A stretch of DNA of 14,712 nucleotides from Cyanobacteria bacterium UBA11370 (GTDB lineage: Bacteria; Cyanobacteriota; Cyanobacteriia; Cyanobacteriales; Coleofasciculaceae), in assembly GCA_003486645.1 (NCBI GenBank), contig DNGI01000469.1:1-14712 (forward strand), written 5' to 3'. The position numbers and the translations under genes are program-made. The notes beneath the pieces are model-generated. The model was not told the origin of the DNA. It saw only the letters and a program-made list of their open reading frames with translations, and made no database searches. This document shows positions 1-7,055 of this stretch, one piece after another; positions within the stretch are counted from its first letter, which is position 1; each line of letters starts with the position of its first letter.

Positions 1-92
1 CCTTGTCCCCCTTGTCCCCCCTGTCCCCCTTGTCTTCCCTGTCTCCAAGAGTCCCTGAGAGGTGGTCACAAACTTTTGCCGTCCTGCACTAG
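1..92 (-). mobile_element. MITE-like element, copy 1 (truncated by window start)
   Basis: Read on the minus strand, this begins CTAGTGCAGGACGGCAAAAG, continues through GTGACCACCTCT and GGGACTCTTGGAGACAGGG, and runs into tandem GGGGGACAAG units until the window edge. It matches the element at 5500-5617 almost base for base over the inner part and in inverted orientation. The outer ~30 bases match the terminal inverted repeat of that copy. It overlaps the last eight codons and the stop of the TPR gene. Seen: the two-copy match and the tandem array. Inferred: a non-autonomous mobile element; the far end lies outside the window. Confidence 0.6.
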
Positions 93-1121
93 TCGCTTAA
101 GGTGATATTGAGCATCTTCATAACAACCAAGCCTACCTAAATCAAGACATAGTTTTGCGGCTTGTTGCAAATCCTTAATTGCTGACTGTCGATTTCCCAC
201 TTTATCGTGAGCTAAACCCCGGTCATAATAGGCTAACGCATGATTAGAATTGCGCTTAATCGCTTGGGTATAATCGGCGATCGCTCCCTGATTATCTCCT
301 AATTCCTTTCGTGCTAGTCCCCGGTTATAGTAAGGGTCTGCCTCATCTGGACTGAGCTGAATTGCTACGTTATAATCTTCAATGGCTCCTCGTAGATCTT
401 CCCGACGAGTACGCGCTAAACCTCGATTTTGGTAGGCAAAAGCATGGTTGGGTCTGATATTAATGGCTTGAGTACAGTCTTCAATTGCACCCCGTTGATC
501 TCCCAAATTAGAACGAGAAAGGCAGCGATTCAGATAAGCGGCGGCTAAATTGGGTTCTAATTCAATCGCTTTAGTATAGTCTTTTATCGCGGCTTCTTCT
601 TCACCCAAATCAGCTAAAACACTCCCTCGATTAACATAGGCGGACGTTAAGTTAGGGTCTTGTTGAATAGCTTGAGTATAATCGGTTTTAGCTCCCTGGC
701 GATCGCCGAGTTGAAAGCGGACATTCCCACGTTGATAATAGGCTTGTGTTTGTTTAGGATTGAGTTGAATTGCCTTGGTTAAATCGACTAATGCCTGTTG
801 AGATTGTTCTAAACGGGAATAAATATTACCACGCTGATAATAGGCGTTGGCGTTATTAGGTTGAATCTCAATAGCTTTCGTGTACTGTTTAATCGCCTCT
901 TGCTGGTTTCCGGTTTCCTCCTGACTTTTGCCTTGGTTAACAAAATACTGCGCTATCAAACGTTGTGGGAGTTGCAGTTTATAAGCGATCGCTAAACCAG
1001 CAACCCCTATCAGGGTTACTACGGTTAGGAGAACTAAGGGACTTCGTTTAGGACGGGGTAGATGCGAGTTATTGGGTTCAATCACCAAAGAATTATAGCA
1101 GTCGGTATTATTGAGCTGCAC
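66..1121 (-). CDS. Membrane-anchored tetratricopeptide-repeat protein
   Basis: This 351-residue protein has a short polar N-terminus, one hydrophobic segment at about residues 28-47, and then roughly eight consecutive 34-residue TPR units from about residue 59 to 330. The units carry the usual A-Y-x-x-R-G and A-I-x-D-Y-x-x-A-I pattern. TPR arrays are protein-interaction scaffolds; the single N-terminal segment suggests anchoring in the plasma or thylakoid membrane, with the topology not decidable. The start is GTG at 1121, with a distant GGGAGAG upstream, so it is moderately certain. The last eight residues (LVQDGKSL) and the stop lie inside the end of a MITE-like repeat, so the native C-terminus may have been replaced. 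Partner and function are not recognisable. It is separated from clpX by 500 bases of repeats and is probably a separate transcript. Confidence 0.85.
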   Translation of the reverse strand: MQLNNTDCYNSLVIEPNNSHLPRPKRSPLVLLTVVTLIGVAGLAIAYKLQLPQRLIAQYFVNQGKSQEETGNQQEAIKQYTKAIEIQPNNANAYYQRGNIYSRLEQSQQALVDLTKAIQLNPKQTQAYYQRGNVRFQLGDRQGAKTDYTQAIQQDPNLTSAYVNRGSVLADLGEEEAAIKDYTKAIELEPNLAAAYLNRCLSRSNLGDQRGAIEDCTQAINIRPNHAFAYQNRGLARTRREDLRGAIEDYNVAIQLSPDEADPYYNRGLARKELGDNQGAIADYTQAIKRNSNHALAYYDRGLAHDKVGNRQSAIKDLQQAAKLCLDLGRLGCYEDAQYHLKRLVQDGKSL

Positions 1122-1625
1122 TAATTAAGGCTCTCCCGGATACTTGGGGTAGAAGGTAGTTTTTAATACAACTTTCTGGCAATACGGAAGCTGAAAACCT
1201 TGATGTTGCTAGATTATAAGCTTGTCTTATCTCCACAAATACGGAAGAGTGGGCAAGTCCAATCCTTTTAAAAGAATCCCAATTGGGAGCATCCCATTTT
1301 TGCAAAAATACCCGGCGATTGGAAATCGCGGCTATAAAACCGAAGTCCGCCTACGCGGACTAAATTGAGCCTGCGTAGGCAGGCTTTGTTTGTATAGCCC
1401 CAGGCTTCCAGCCTGTGGGCAATTTGCAACTTTGGGATGCTCCCTCCCAATTAACTGATTTATCACTAACTTGTTAGCCTATCAGGTAGGCTAGAATCAG
1501 AATTCACCGAGTCAGTAAGGGCAGTCTTGGAACTAATTTCAAGTATTAGACAAGACGATAATCTTATTTCCTAACTGATTGAAATTAGCTATAACTAACA
1601 ACGAACAACTATCAACCAATATCAA
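1122..1625. other. Repeat-rich gap between clpX and the TPR gene
   Basis: No credible gene. The centre (1278-1452) is a nested palindromic element listed separately. Outside it is a perfect 7-bp hairpin, TAGCCTA-TCAGG-TAGGCTA, at 1475-1493. There is also a pair of inverted words, CTAATTTCA near 1532 and TGAAATTAG near 1579, and a GTCTTG/CAAGAC pair in the same interval. This is downstream of clpX on its strand, so these structures could help end the clpX transcript, but no T-run marks a classical terminator. The last 35 bases before clpX are AAC-rich and resemble the tandem-repeat DNA seen elsewhere in the window. Confidence 0.5.
1278..1452. repeat. Nested palindromic repeat element with four hairpins
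   Basis: Outer arms AATTGGGAGCATCCCA (1281-1296) and its near-complement ending CCCAATT at 1452 enclose an inner element at 1311-1419. The inner element holds four small hairpins: GCGATT-GGA-AATCGC (1315-1329), GTCCGC-CTAC-GCGGAC (1345-1360), GCCTGC-GTAG-GCAGGC (1369-1384) and AGGCT-TCC-AGCCT (near 1402-1414). They are framed by GGCTATA and TATAGCC. The loops CTAC/GTAG and GGA/TCC are mutually complementary. A second copy begins at 14686. Such elements are common dispersed repeats in filamentous cyanobacteria; how they move is not visible here. Confidence 0.75.
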
Positions 1626-2966
1626 TTATGCCGATTCGGGTTTGGGTAGGGAAGAGGGATGAACCAAAAGTTCTGCGGTTGAGCGTTTCTCTACCATTTC
1701 TCTGGTAATCGTGCAGCGAGTCACATCCTTTCGAGAGGGTAACTCGTACATCACATCCAACATTAATTCTTCCACAATACTCCGCAACGCCCTAGCTCCA
1801 GTTTTACGACGGTAGGCTTCTTGAGCGATCGCCCGAACGGCTTCTTCCGTAAACCCAAGCTGCACGGAGTCCATTTTCAGGAGTTTCTGATACTGTTTAA
1901 CTAGAGCATTGCGAGGTTGGGTCAAGATCTCCATCAGCGCCTCTTCATCCAATGGGTCAACCACTGCTACAATCGGGACACGACCAATAAACTCTGGAAT
2001 CATACCAAATTTCACTAGGTCTTCTGGCTCTAAGTGGCGTAACATATCGGCTGTACGCTTATCTTTAGATTGACCTTCTCCGGGTTGAATAAAGCCCATT
2101 GAGCGTTTCCCAATCCGCTGTTCAACCACCTTATCCAAACCCACAAACGCCCCACCACAAATAAATAGAATATTGCTGGTGTCGATTTGAATACAATCTT
2201 GATAGGGATGCTTGCGTCCGCCTTGGGGTGGGACGTTAGCGATCGTCCCCTCTAACATTTTCAGCAAGGCTTGCTGGACACCCTCACCGGAAACATCCCT
2301 GGTAATGGACGGATTTTCACTCTTACGGGCAATCTTATCAATTTCATCAATATAGATTATTCCCCGCTGGGCTTCCTCGACATCCAGATCCGCGACTTGT
2401 AACAGTCGGAGTAAGATATTTTCCACATCTTCTCCCACATACCCCGCTTCCGTAAGTGTGGTCGCGTCTGCTACGGCAAAGGGTACATCTAATACACTGG
2501 CTAAGGTTTGTGCCAATAAGGTTTTCCCACAACCCGTCGGCCCTACTAACAGAATGTTAGACTTTTGTAGCTCCACGGGATCATCTGCCCCTCCCTTACT
2601 ACTCGCCTTAGCTTGAACAAAACTGAGGCGTTTATAGTGGTTATAAACCGCCACCGATAGGACTTTTTTCGCTTCATCCTGACCAATGACGTGTTCGTCG
2701 AGAAACTTTTTCAATTCCCTGGGTTTGGGCATCTGATTCAACGACAAACCTGTAGCACGAGTGCGACGCTTTGGCGGTGGTTCTGAACGGGGTACTTGTT
2801 GAGGCGCTGGGGCGCTGGAGTCGAGCAACTCCTCATCTAAAATTTCGTTACACAGATCAACACACTCATCACAGATATAGACTCCCGGTCCTGCAATTAA
2901 TTTGCGTACCTGCTCCTGAGACTTGCCACAAAACGAACATTTTAAATGGGAGTCGTATTTAGACAT
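1626..2966 (-). CDS. clpX: ATP-dependent Clp protease ATP-binding subunit ClpX
   Basis: AAA+ unfoldase that recognises tagged substrates, unfolds them and threads them into a ClpP chamber in the cytosol. In the 446-residue form, the zinc-binding domain uses C10/C13 and C32/C35. Walker A GPTGCGKT is at 142-149, the pore loop GYVG at 175-178, Walker B IIYIDEID at 203-210, and sensor-2 GAR at 390-392. The ClpP-docking loop reads MGF (290-292) where LGF, IGF or VGF is usual. The start is ATG at 2966 because AGAGG lies seven bases upstream and the protein then begins directly before the zinc domain; the longer reading frame from 3005 would overlap clpP. It follows clpP with ten bases between, clearly co-transcribed. 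Length is normal and nothing is broken. Confidence 0.97.
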   Translation of the reverse strand: MSKYDSHLKCSFCGKSQEQVRKLIAGPGVYICDECVDLCNEILDEELLDSSAPAPQQVPRSEPPPKRRTRATGLSLNQMPKPRELKKFLDEHVIGQDEAKKVLSVAVYNHYKRLSFVQAKASSKGGADDPVELQKSNILLVGPTGCGKTLLAQTLASVLDVPFAVADATTLTEAGYVGEDVENILLRLLQVADLDVEEAQRGIIYIDEIDKIARKSENPSITRDVSGEGVQQALLKMLEGTIANVPPQGGRKHPYQDCIQIDTSNILFICGGAFVGLDKVVEQRIGKRSMGFIQPGEGQSKDKRTADMLRHLEPEDLVKFGMIPEFIGRVPIVAVVDPLDEEALMEILTQPRNALVKQYQKLLKMDSVQLGFTEEAVRAIAQEAYRRKTGARALRSIVEELMLDVMYELPSRKDVTRCTITREMVEKRSTAELLVHPSSLPKPESA

Positions 2967-2972
2967 AAAGAG

Positions 2973-2977
2973 CCTCT
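2973..2977 (-). promoter_or_regulatory. Shine-Dalgarno site of clpX
   Basis: AGAGG on the minus strand begins within the clpP stop codon (TAAGAGG), and its end is six to seven bases before ATG at 2966. It decides the clpX start and couples clpX translation to the end of clpP. Confidence 0.6.
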
Positions 2978-3684
2978 TATTTAATAGGAGTGACAGTGGC
3001 TTCACGGGGAAGGTTCTGCCGGGAGATAATCTGATCGATCAGACCATACTCTTTTGCCTCAGCCACTGACATAAAAAAGTCACGCTCGGTGTCAGTTGCT
3101 ATTTTCTCATAGGGCTGACCCGTATGATAGGCTAGCAATTCGTTAAGCTGACGTTTATGATAAAGAATTTCCTTGGCTTGAATTTCAATATCAACAGCTT
3201 GCCCTTGGGCACCGCCCAGAGGCTGGCTAATCATGATTCGAGCGTTTGGTAGAGACATCCGTTTACCTGCGGCTCCTCCTGCCAATAGAAATACTCCCAT
3301 ATCCGTCGCTGCCCCAAAACAAATCGTAGCTACATCAGGGCGAATTTGCTGCATCGTATCATAGATTGCCATGCCAGCAATCACATTTCCGATGCCGAGT
3401 AAGGGTCCTCCAGGGGAGTGGATGTAGAGTTGGATATCCTTGGTGGGATCTTCAGCTTCTAAATAAAGCAGTTGGGCAATGATCGAGTCCGCCACAACAT
3501 CGTTAATTCTAGTCCCCAAGAAAACAATCCGCTCTCGCAACAGCCGTGAGTAAATATCAAACGCCCGTTCCCCCAATCCGGACTGTTCGACGACCATCGG
3601 CACTACATTACTAGGGCTGATGGAGTAAAGTTCTGAAGAATTCCAGGGAGTGGATGAGTAATCAGCGAACTGGGATTGCAGCAT
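2977..3684 (-). CDS. clpP: ClpP2-type Clp protease subunit with lost catalytic Ser and His
   Basis: Core subunit of the Clp chamber, lying between tig and clpX as the cyanobacterial clpP2 paralogue does. Family hallmarks are strong: [20 protein letters not shown] near residues 30-49, YIHSPGG (87-93), [21 protein letters not shown] (154-174) and DTERDFFMS (198-206). However, the nucleophile position reads ATDMG instead of ASMG (Asp128), and the histidine position reads MISQP instead of MIHQP (Ser153). Asp202 of the triad remains. The spacings 128-153-202 equal the E. coli 111-136-185 spacings (25 and 49), so the alignment is secure. After SPGG about six extra residues (PLLGIGNVI region, 94-102) expand the oxyanion-hole loop. 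The start is taken at ATG 3684 (235 residues, normal length); a TTG at 3795 gives an unconvincing extension. Known: catalytically inactive ClpR subunits exist in cyanobacteria. Inferred: this is an independently inactivated subunit that assembles with an active ClpP. Confidence 0.93.
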   Translation of the reverse strand: MLQSQFADYSSTPWNSSELYSISPSNVVPMVVEQSGLGERAFDIYSRLLRERIVFLGTRINDVVADSIIAQLLYLEAEDPTKDIQLYIHSPGGPLLGIGNVIAGMAIYDTMQQIRPDVATICFGAATDMGVFLLAGGAAGKRMSLPNARIMISQPLGGAQGQAVDIEIQAKEILYHKRQLNELLAYHTGQPYEKIATDTERDFFMSVAEAKEYGLIDQIISRQNLPREATVTPIK

Positions 3685-3912
3685 AGAGGTTAAGGGATGA
3701 TTAGGAACTAACAGTGCTGTCTTTTCCCAGCACGGATGGCAATTTCCAAAGGAGATAGCTTGGCTTGACGCATTCGCTTTGTGGTCTTCTAACAATCATT
3801 ATGCCTCAGCTACGAGAGGACTTGGGCTTCAGCTCCGGGAAAAAAGGAGTTCCAACTTTTCCTTTATTGAATCACGTCCTCATCCAGCTGTTAGGTAGGA
3901 TTGAATCCGCGA

Positions 3913-5343
3913 TTATTCGTCAGTTAGAGTTTCGCTTTGAACTTCAACGGTTTGGGACGCTGCATCAATCTCCGGTGCGGGGGTGGGTTGGTCGTTCTCT
4001 TCGTCTGCTTCTGCTTCCTCAGTTGATAATGTGCCTTTGGGGACTAGTTCAATCGTAGCGTGTTCTTCCAGCCATTGAAGTGCCTTTTCTTTGAGCAAGT
4101 CAGACTCAACAAACTCGCGTAACCGTGTGGGATCAACATCTTGTCCAGCCAACTCCTGCATCACTTCTCTACATTTGGCTTCAATCTCTTTAGGTTCTAC
4201 GGTGATGGATTCCTGCTTGGCTAATTCTTTGAGGGCTAAGGATTGTCGCAGGCGTTCAATCGCATCAGGGCGAGATTTTTCTCGCAGTTGGGGTAAAATT
4301 TCGGGAGTAAATACCTTCCTAATATCCATCCCGTAGCTTTCCATTTGCATCGCGGTTTGGGTTAAAATGGTCTGCACTTCCCGTTCAATCATGCTTTCGG
4401 GCAGATCAATTTCCACTTGTTTCAGTAGGGCTTCAATCAGGGCTTTTTCCTTGCTACTTGCCGTTTCCTGTTCCGCTTTTTCTGCAAATTGCTTGGTTAA
4501 GGATTCCCGTAACTCCTCTAGCGTTTCCATATCGCTAATTTCTTGAGCCAAGTCATCATCTAACTCTGGCAATTCTTTTTCTTTGAGTTCTTTGAGTGTA
4601 ATTGTAAAAGTTGCTGATGTCCCTGCTAAATCCTCTCGCGGATAATCGTCAGGAAATTTCACCGGAACTTCTTTCGTTTCCCCCGGATTCATCCCCACAA
4701 TCCCGTCAATAATATCAGCGATAAATCGCCCTTGCTCTAATTCAATTTCAAAGTCAGTTGCTTCACCACCAGAAATGTCTACCGCCTCTTCCCCCTCAAC
4801 CGGGACTTTCCCCTTATAGTCGATCATGGCGACATCTCCCATTTGGGCTGGGCGCGATTCTACTGGGATTAGAGTCGCTTGCTGAACTCGACGCTCTTCT
4901 AAAAATTTATCCACAGCATCGGGTTCGGGTTGACTTTCTTCGGCTTGAATGCTTAGGTTACTATAATCTCCTAATTTAACCTCCGGCGGCACATCAACGG
5001 AAGCAGAAAAAGTGAGGGGTTTTCCTGGCTCAAACTGAGTGATTAATTCTTCAAATGAAGAGATTAACTTATAGTTTCCTAACACCTCAATCGTTTCTTG
5101 ATCAATGGCTTCCCGGAGACTCGTTTGTACGAGTTCTTCTAGGGTTGTTTCTTTAATGCGTTGGAGTCCCAAACGTTGGAGTAAAATCTGACGCGGCACC
5201 TTTCCTTTCCGAAACCCAGGAATGTTGGCAGAACGAGTGAGGTTTTGCACGACCTGTTCGTAGACTTTTTTGGTCGTTTCGGCCGGAATTTCAATTTCCA
5301 AACCGATCTGGCTAGCGGGAAGTTTTTCCTGAGTAACTTTCAT
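3913..5343 (-). CDS. tig: Trigger factor, ribosome-associated chaperone and peptidyl-prolyl isomerase
   Basis: Binds the ribosome near the exit tunnel and shields nascent chains in the cytosol. The N-terminal ribosome-binding signature GFRKGKVP is at 43-50. An FKBP-like isomerase domain follows at about 160-245 (GDVAMIDYKGK, then the FPDDYP and AGTSATFTITLKEL stretches), and then the helical chaperone domain. The 476 residues are somewhat longer than the E. coli protein. The extra length is an acidic, Pro/Thr/Glu-rich tail of about 40 residues, as is usual in cyanobacteria. It is the first gene of the tig-clpP-clpX run; the 228 bases to the chosen clpP start may contain a second promoter, but none is obvious. 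The ATG start at 5343 fits the conserved MKVTQEKLP beginning. Confidence 0.97.
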   Translation of the reverse strand: MKVTQEKLPASQIGLEIEIPAETTKKVYEQVVQNLTRSANIPGFRKGKVPRQILLQRLGLQRIKETTLEELVQTSLREAIDQETIEVLGNYKLISSFEELITQFEPGKPLTFSASVDVPPEVKLGDYSNLSIQAEESQPEPDAVDKFLEERRVQQATLIPVESRPAQMGDVAMIDYKGKVPVEGEEAVDISGGEATDFEIELEQGRFIADIIDGIVGMNPGETKEVPVKFPDDYPREDLAGTSATFTITLKELKEKELPELDDDLAQEISDMETLEELRESLTKQFAEKAEQETASSKEKALIEALLKQVEIDLPESMIEREVQTILTQTAMQMESYGMDIRKVFTPEILPQLREKSRPDAIERLRQSLALKELAKQESITVEPKEIEAKCREVMQELAGQDVDPTRLREFVESDLLKEKALQWLEEHATIELVPKGTLSTEEAEADEENDQPTPAPEIDAASQTVEVQSETLTDE

Positions 5344-5452
5344 TGATGCTTTCTTTAGAAGACAACTAAAACTAAATAGACTTTTTTAGCAGGGGACTTG
5401 ATCATTCAACAAGGTTCAGGCTTCTTATGATAGTAGTTTTTGGCGGGGAATG

Positions 5453-5460
5453 GCGATCGC
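5453..5460. repeat. HIP1 octamer, intergenic copy
   Basis: GCGATCGC, the highly iterated palindrome of cyanobacterial genomes. Ten further exact copies begin at 277, 699, 985, 1825, 7314, 7422, 9983, 11099, 13806 and 14155. Chance would give well under one in this length. It is the strongest single compositional sign of a cyanobacterial host. Confidence 0.95.
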
Positions 5461-5499
5461 TCATGGTATGCTAGTTTTGCTACCAGTAAGCGGTAGGAT

Positions 5500-5617
5500 C
5501 TAGTACAAGAAGGCAAAAGGAAAGTGACCACCTCTGAGGGACTCTTGGAGACAGGGGAGACAAGGGGGACAAGGGAGAGATTTTAACTGGTCACTTATTT
5601 CTACCCTGCTGTACTAG
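5500..5617 (+). mobile_element. MITE-like element, copy 2 (complete, 118 bp)
   Basis: The left end CTAGTACAAGAAGGCAAAAG, running on to AGTGACCA, and the right end (complement reads CTAGTACAGCAGGGTAGAAA, then TAAGTGACCA) form imperfect terminal inverted repeats of about 30 bp. The centre holds GGGACTCTTGGAGACAGGG and tandem GGGGGACAAG units. The inverted copy 1-92 shares this layout. CTAGTAC and GTACTAG at the two tips are perfect complements, and a TA target duplication would fit, as for IS630/Tc1-type elements. There is no coding capacity; it would need a transposase in trans. Confidence 0.6.
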
Positions 5618-5902
5618 CCATTCTTCCCTAGCCGGAGGGGAAGCAGTTATCGAGTCTACTCCTGTAGTTTCCGTATCTGATGATAGTACATAGGAGCGGG
5701 TGTTAGCGAAAGGATTAGGGCATGGGGTGTAGGATCAGGGGAAGTCAGGAAAAAAAATGTTACTCCCTCCTCCTCATCCCCTTCCAGGCATTACTATACA
5801 AAGTATCCACTAAGGTTAAGAAAACTTAATGGCTTATCCCGGTGAGATTGAGCCACTGTTGAAAATACCTTTTGATTAAGTCAATGTTAGTTATAGTGAG
5901 TT

Positions 5903-5909
5903 GGAGGAG
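5903..5909 (+). promoter_or_regulatory. Shine-Dalgarno site of asd
   Basis: GGAGGAG six bases before TTG at 5916. It rules against the upstream TTG at 5901, which would place this site inside the coding sequence, and selects TTG 5916. Confidence 0.75.
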
Positions 5910-5915
5910 AGTGAT

Positions 5916-6959
5916 TTGAATAGTCAAGTTCGCGTTGCTATCTTGGGCGCAACGGGTGCAGTGGGTGCAGAATTACTGGAATTACTGGAGAGTCGCAACT
6001 TTCCCATTGCGGATTTAAAGCTTTTAGCCTCCTCTCGTTCCGCTGGACGTACTCTCCCCTTCCAAGGCGAACAATTACCTGTAGAGGTGGTAGGAGAAAA
6101 GTCCTTTAAGGGAGTTGATATTGTTTTAGCGTCTGCTGGGGGTACAATCTCAAAAGCGTGGGCATCTAAAGCCGTTGAGAGTGGCGCGGTGATGATTGAT
6201 AACTCCAGTGCCTTTCGGATGAATCCTGAAGTCCCGCTAGTAATTCCCGAAATTAATCCCGAAGCCGCCGCAACTCATCAAGGTATTATTGCTAACCCTA
6301 ACTGTACAACCATTTTAATGGCAATGGCAGTTTGGCCTCTCCATCAGGTGCAACCCGTTCAACGCATTATAGCGGCTACTTATCAATCAGCAAGCGGTGC
6401 GGGAGCGAGAGCCATGGAAGAACTCAAAACTCAAGCCCAGGCAATTTTACAGGATCAAACCCCACCTACAGAAAGTTTTCCTTACCCATTAGCGTTTAAC
6501 TTATTCCCGCATAATACACCCATTAATGAACAGGGGTACTGCGAGGAAGAGATGAAAATGGTGAATGAAACTCGTAAAATTTTTAATGCACCCCAGCTTA
6601 GAATTAGTGCTACCTGTGTACGGGTTCCTGTACTCCGCGCTCACTCGGAAGCAATTAATCTAGAATTTAGTGAACCGATGTCAGTTGATCAGGCACGGGA
6701 GGTACTATCCAAGGCTCCTGGTGTACGATTAGTAGAAGATTGGCAGGCAAATTATTTTCCCATGCCTATTGATGCTACAGGTAAGGATGAAGTTTTAGTG
6801 GGTCGAATTCGCCAAGATCTATCTCACCCCTGTGGTTTAGAACTGTGGTTATGCGGCGATCAAATTCGCAAAGGGGCAGCATTAAACGCGGTGCAAATTG
6901 CCGAATTATTAGTTGAGGGAAATTTGATTAAACCTAAAACAGCAATGGTTAGTTGTTAG
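5916..6959 (+). CDS. asd: Aspartate-semialdehyde dehydrogenase
   Basis: Reduces aspartyl-4-phosphate to aspartate-4-semialdehyde with NADPH in the cytosol, the branch-point precursor of lysine/diaminopimelate, threonine and methionine. The N-terminal dinucleotide-binding loop GATGAVGAE lies close to the start and SSRSAGR follows. The catalytic cysteine is in NPNCTT (Cys130 of the 347-residue form). SGAGARAMEEL and CVRVPVLRAHSEA (with the active-site His/Glu region) complete the family pattern. The start is TTG at 5916 because a strong GGAGGAG lies six bases upstream and the protein then begins MNSQVRVAILG; the longer frame from TTG 5901 includes that site. dapA follows after about 100 bases of tandem-repeat DNA, so the two pathway genes are likely co-transcribed. 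Confidence 0.96.
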   Translation: MNSQVRVAILGATGAVGAELLELLESRNFPIADLKLLASSRSAGRTLPFQGEQLPVEVVGEKSFKGVDIVLASAGGTISKAWASKAVESGAVMIDNSSAFRMNPEVPLVIPEINPEAAATHQGIIANPNCTTILMAMAVWPLHQVQPVQRIIAATYQSASGAGARAMEELKTQAQAILQDQTPPTESFPYPLAFNLFPHNTPINEQGYCEEEMKMVNETRKIFNAPQLRISATCVRVPVLRAHSEAINLEFSEPMSVDQAREVLSKAPGVRLVEDWQANYFPMPIDATGKDEVLVGRIRQDLSHPCGLELWLCGDQIRKGAALNAVQIAELLVEGNLIKPKTAMVSC

Positions 6960-7037
6960 TTGTTTGTTATTTGTTGTTTGTTGTTTGTGAATGGTTATTA
7001 AAAAACAATGAACCAACAACCAACAACCAATAACCAA
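6953..7037 (+). repeat. TTGTT/AACAAC tandem-repeat element at the asd-dapA junction
   Basis: A run of TTGTT-type units (6953-6990), the core GTTATTAAAAAACAAT (6994-7009), then CCAACAA-type units to about 7037. The same core occurs exactly in reverse complement at 13554-13569, with matching flanking arrays there, so this is a dispersed element. The two arms could base-pair across the core. It overlaps the asd stop and contains the ATG at 7008, a spurious dapA start candidate. Confidence 0.75.
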
Positions 7038-7038
7038 A

Positions 7039-7044
7039 GAGGAG
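7039..7044 (+). promoter_or_regulatory. Shine-Dalgarno candidate of dapA
   Basis: GAGGAG lies 11 bases before GTG at 7056. It follows directly after the tandem-repeat element. A GTG at 7044 overlaps it and cannot use it. Confidence 0.45.
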
Positions 7045-7055
7045 TGAAACAAAGA

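Larger units (their letters stand above)
5344..5915. other. Divergent intergenic region between tig and asd
   Basis: This must hold the promoters for tig (leftward) and asd (rightward). It contains a HIP1 site (5453), a complete MITE-like element (5500-5617), and a CTTCCC/GGGAAG hairpin near 5624-5644 just after the element. A purine-rich then C/T-rich stretch (about 5720-5790) is followed by the AT-rich asd upstream region. I see no convincing -35/-10 pair and no gene. The MITE separates the two promoters. Confidence 0.5.

Noticed and set aside
1268..1450. 60-residue minus-strand open frame
   Set aside because: It is the translation of the nested palindromic repeat.
3241..3420. Altered ClpP active site as a frameshift or sequencing error
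   Set aside because: Codons on the complementary strand were read directly; the frame is continuous and the catalytic-position spacings (25 and 49) equal those of E. coli.
3685..3795. N-terminal extension of ClpP from TTG 3795
   Set aside because: The added 37 residues (Cys, His and Trp-rich) have no family counterpart, the codon has no well-placed ribosome site, and ATG 3684 gives normal ClpP2 length.
3765..5000. Plus-strand open frames opposite tig and clpP
   Set aside because: They are antisense shadows of well-supported genes with no recognisable protein features.
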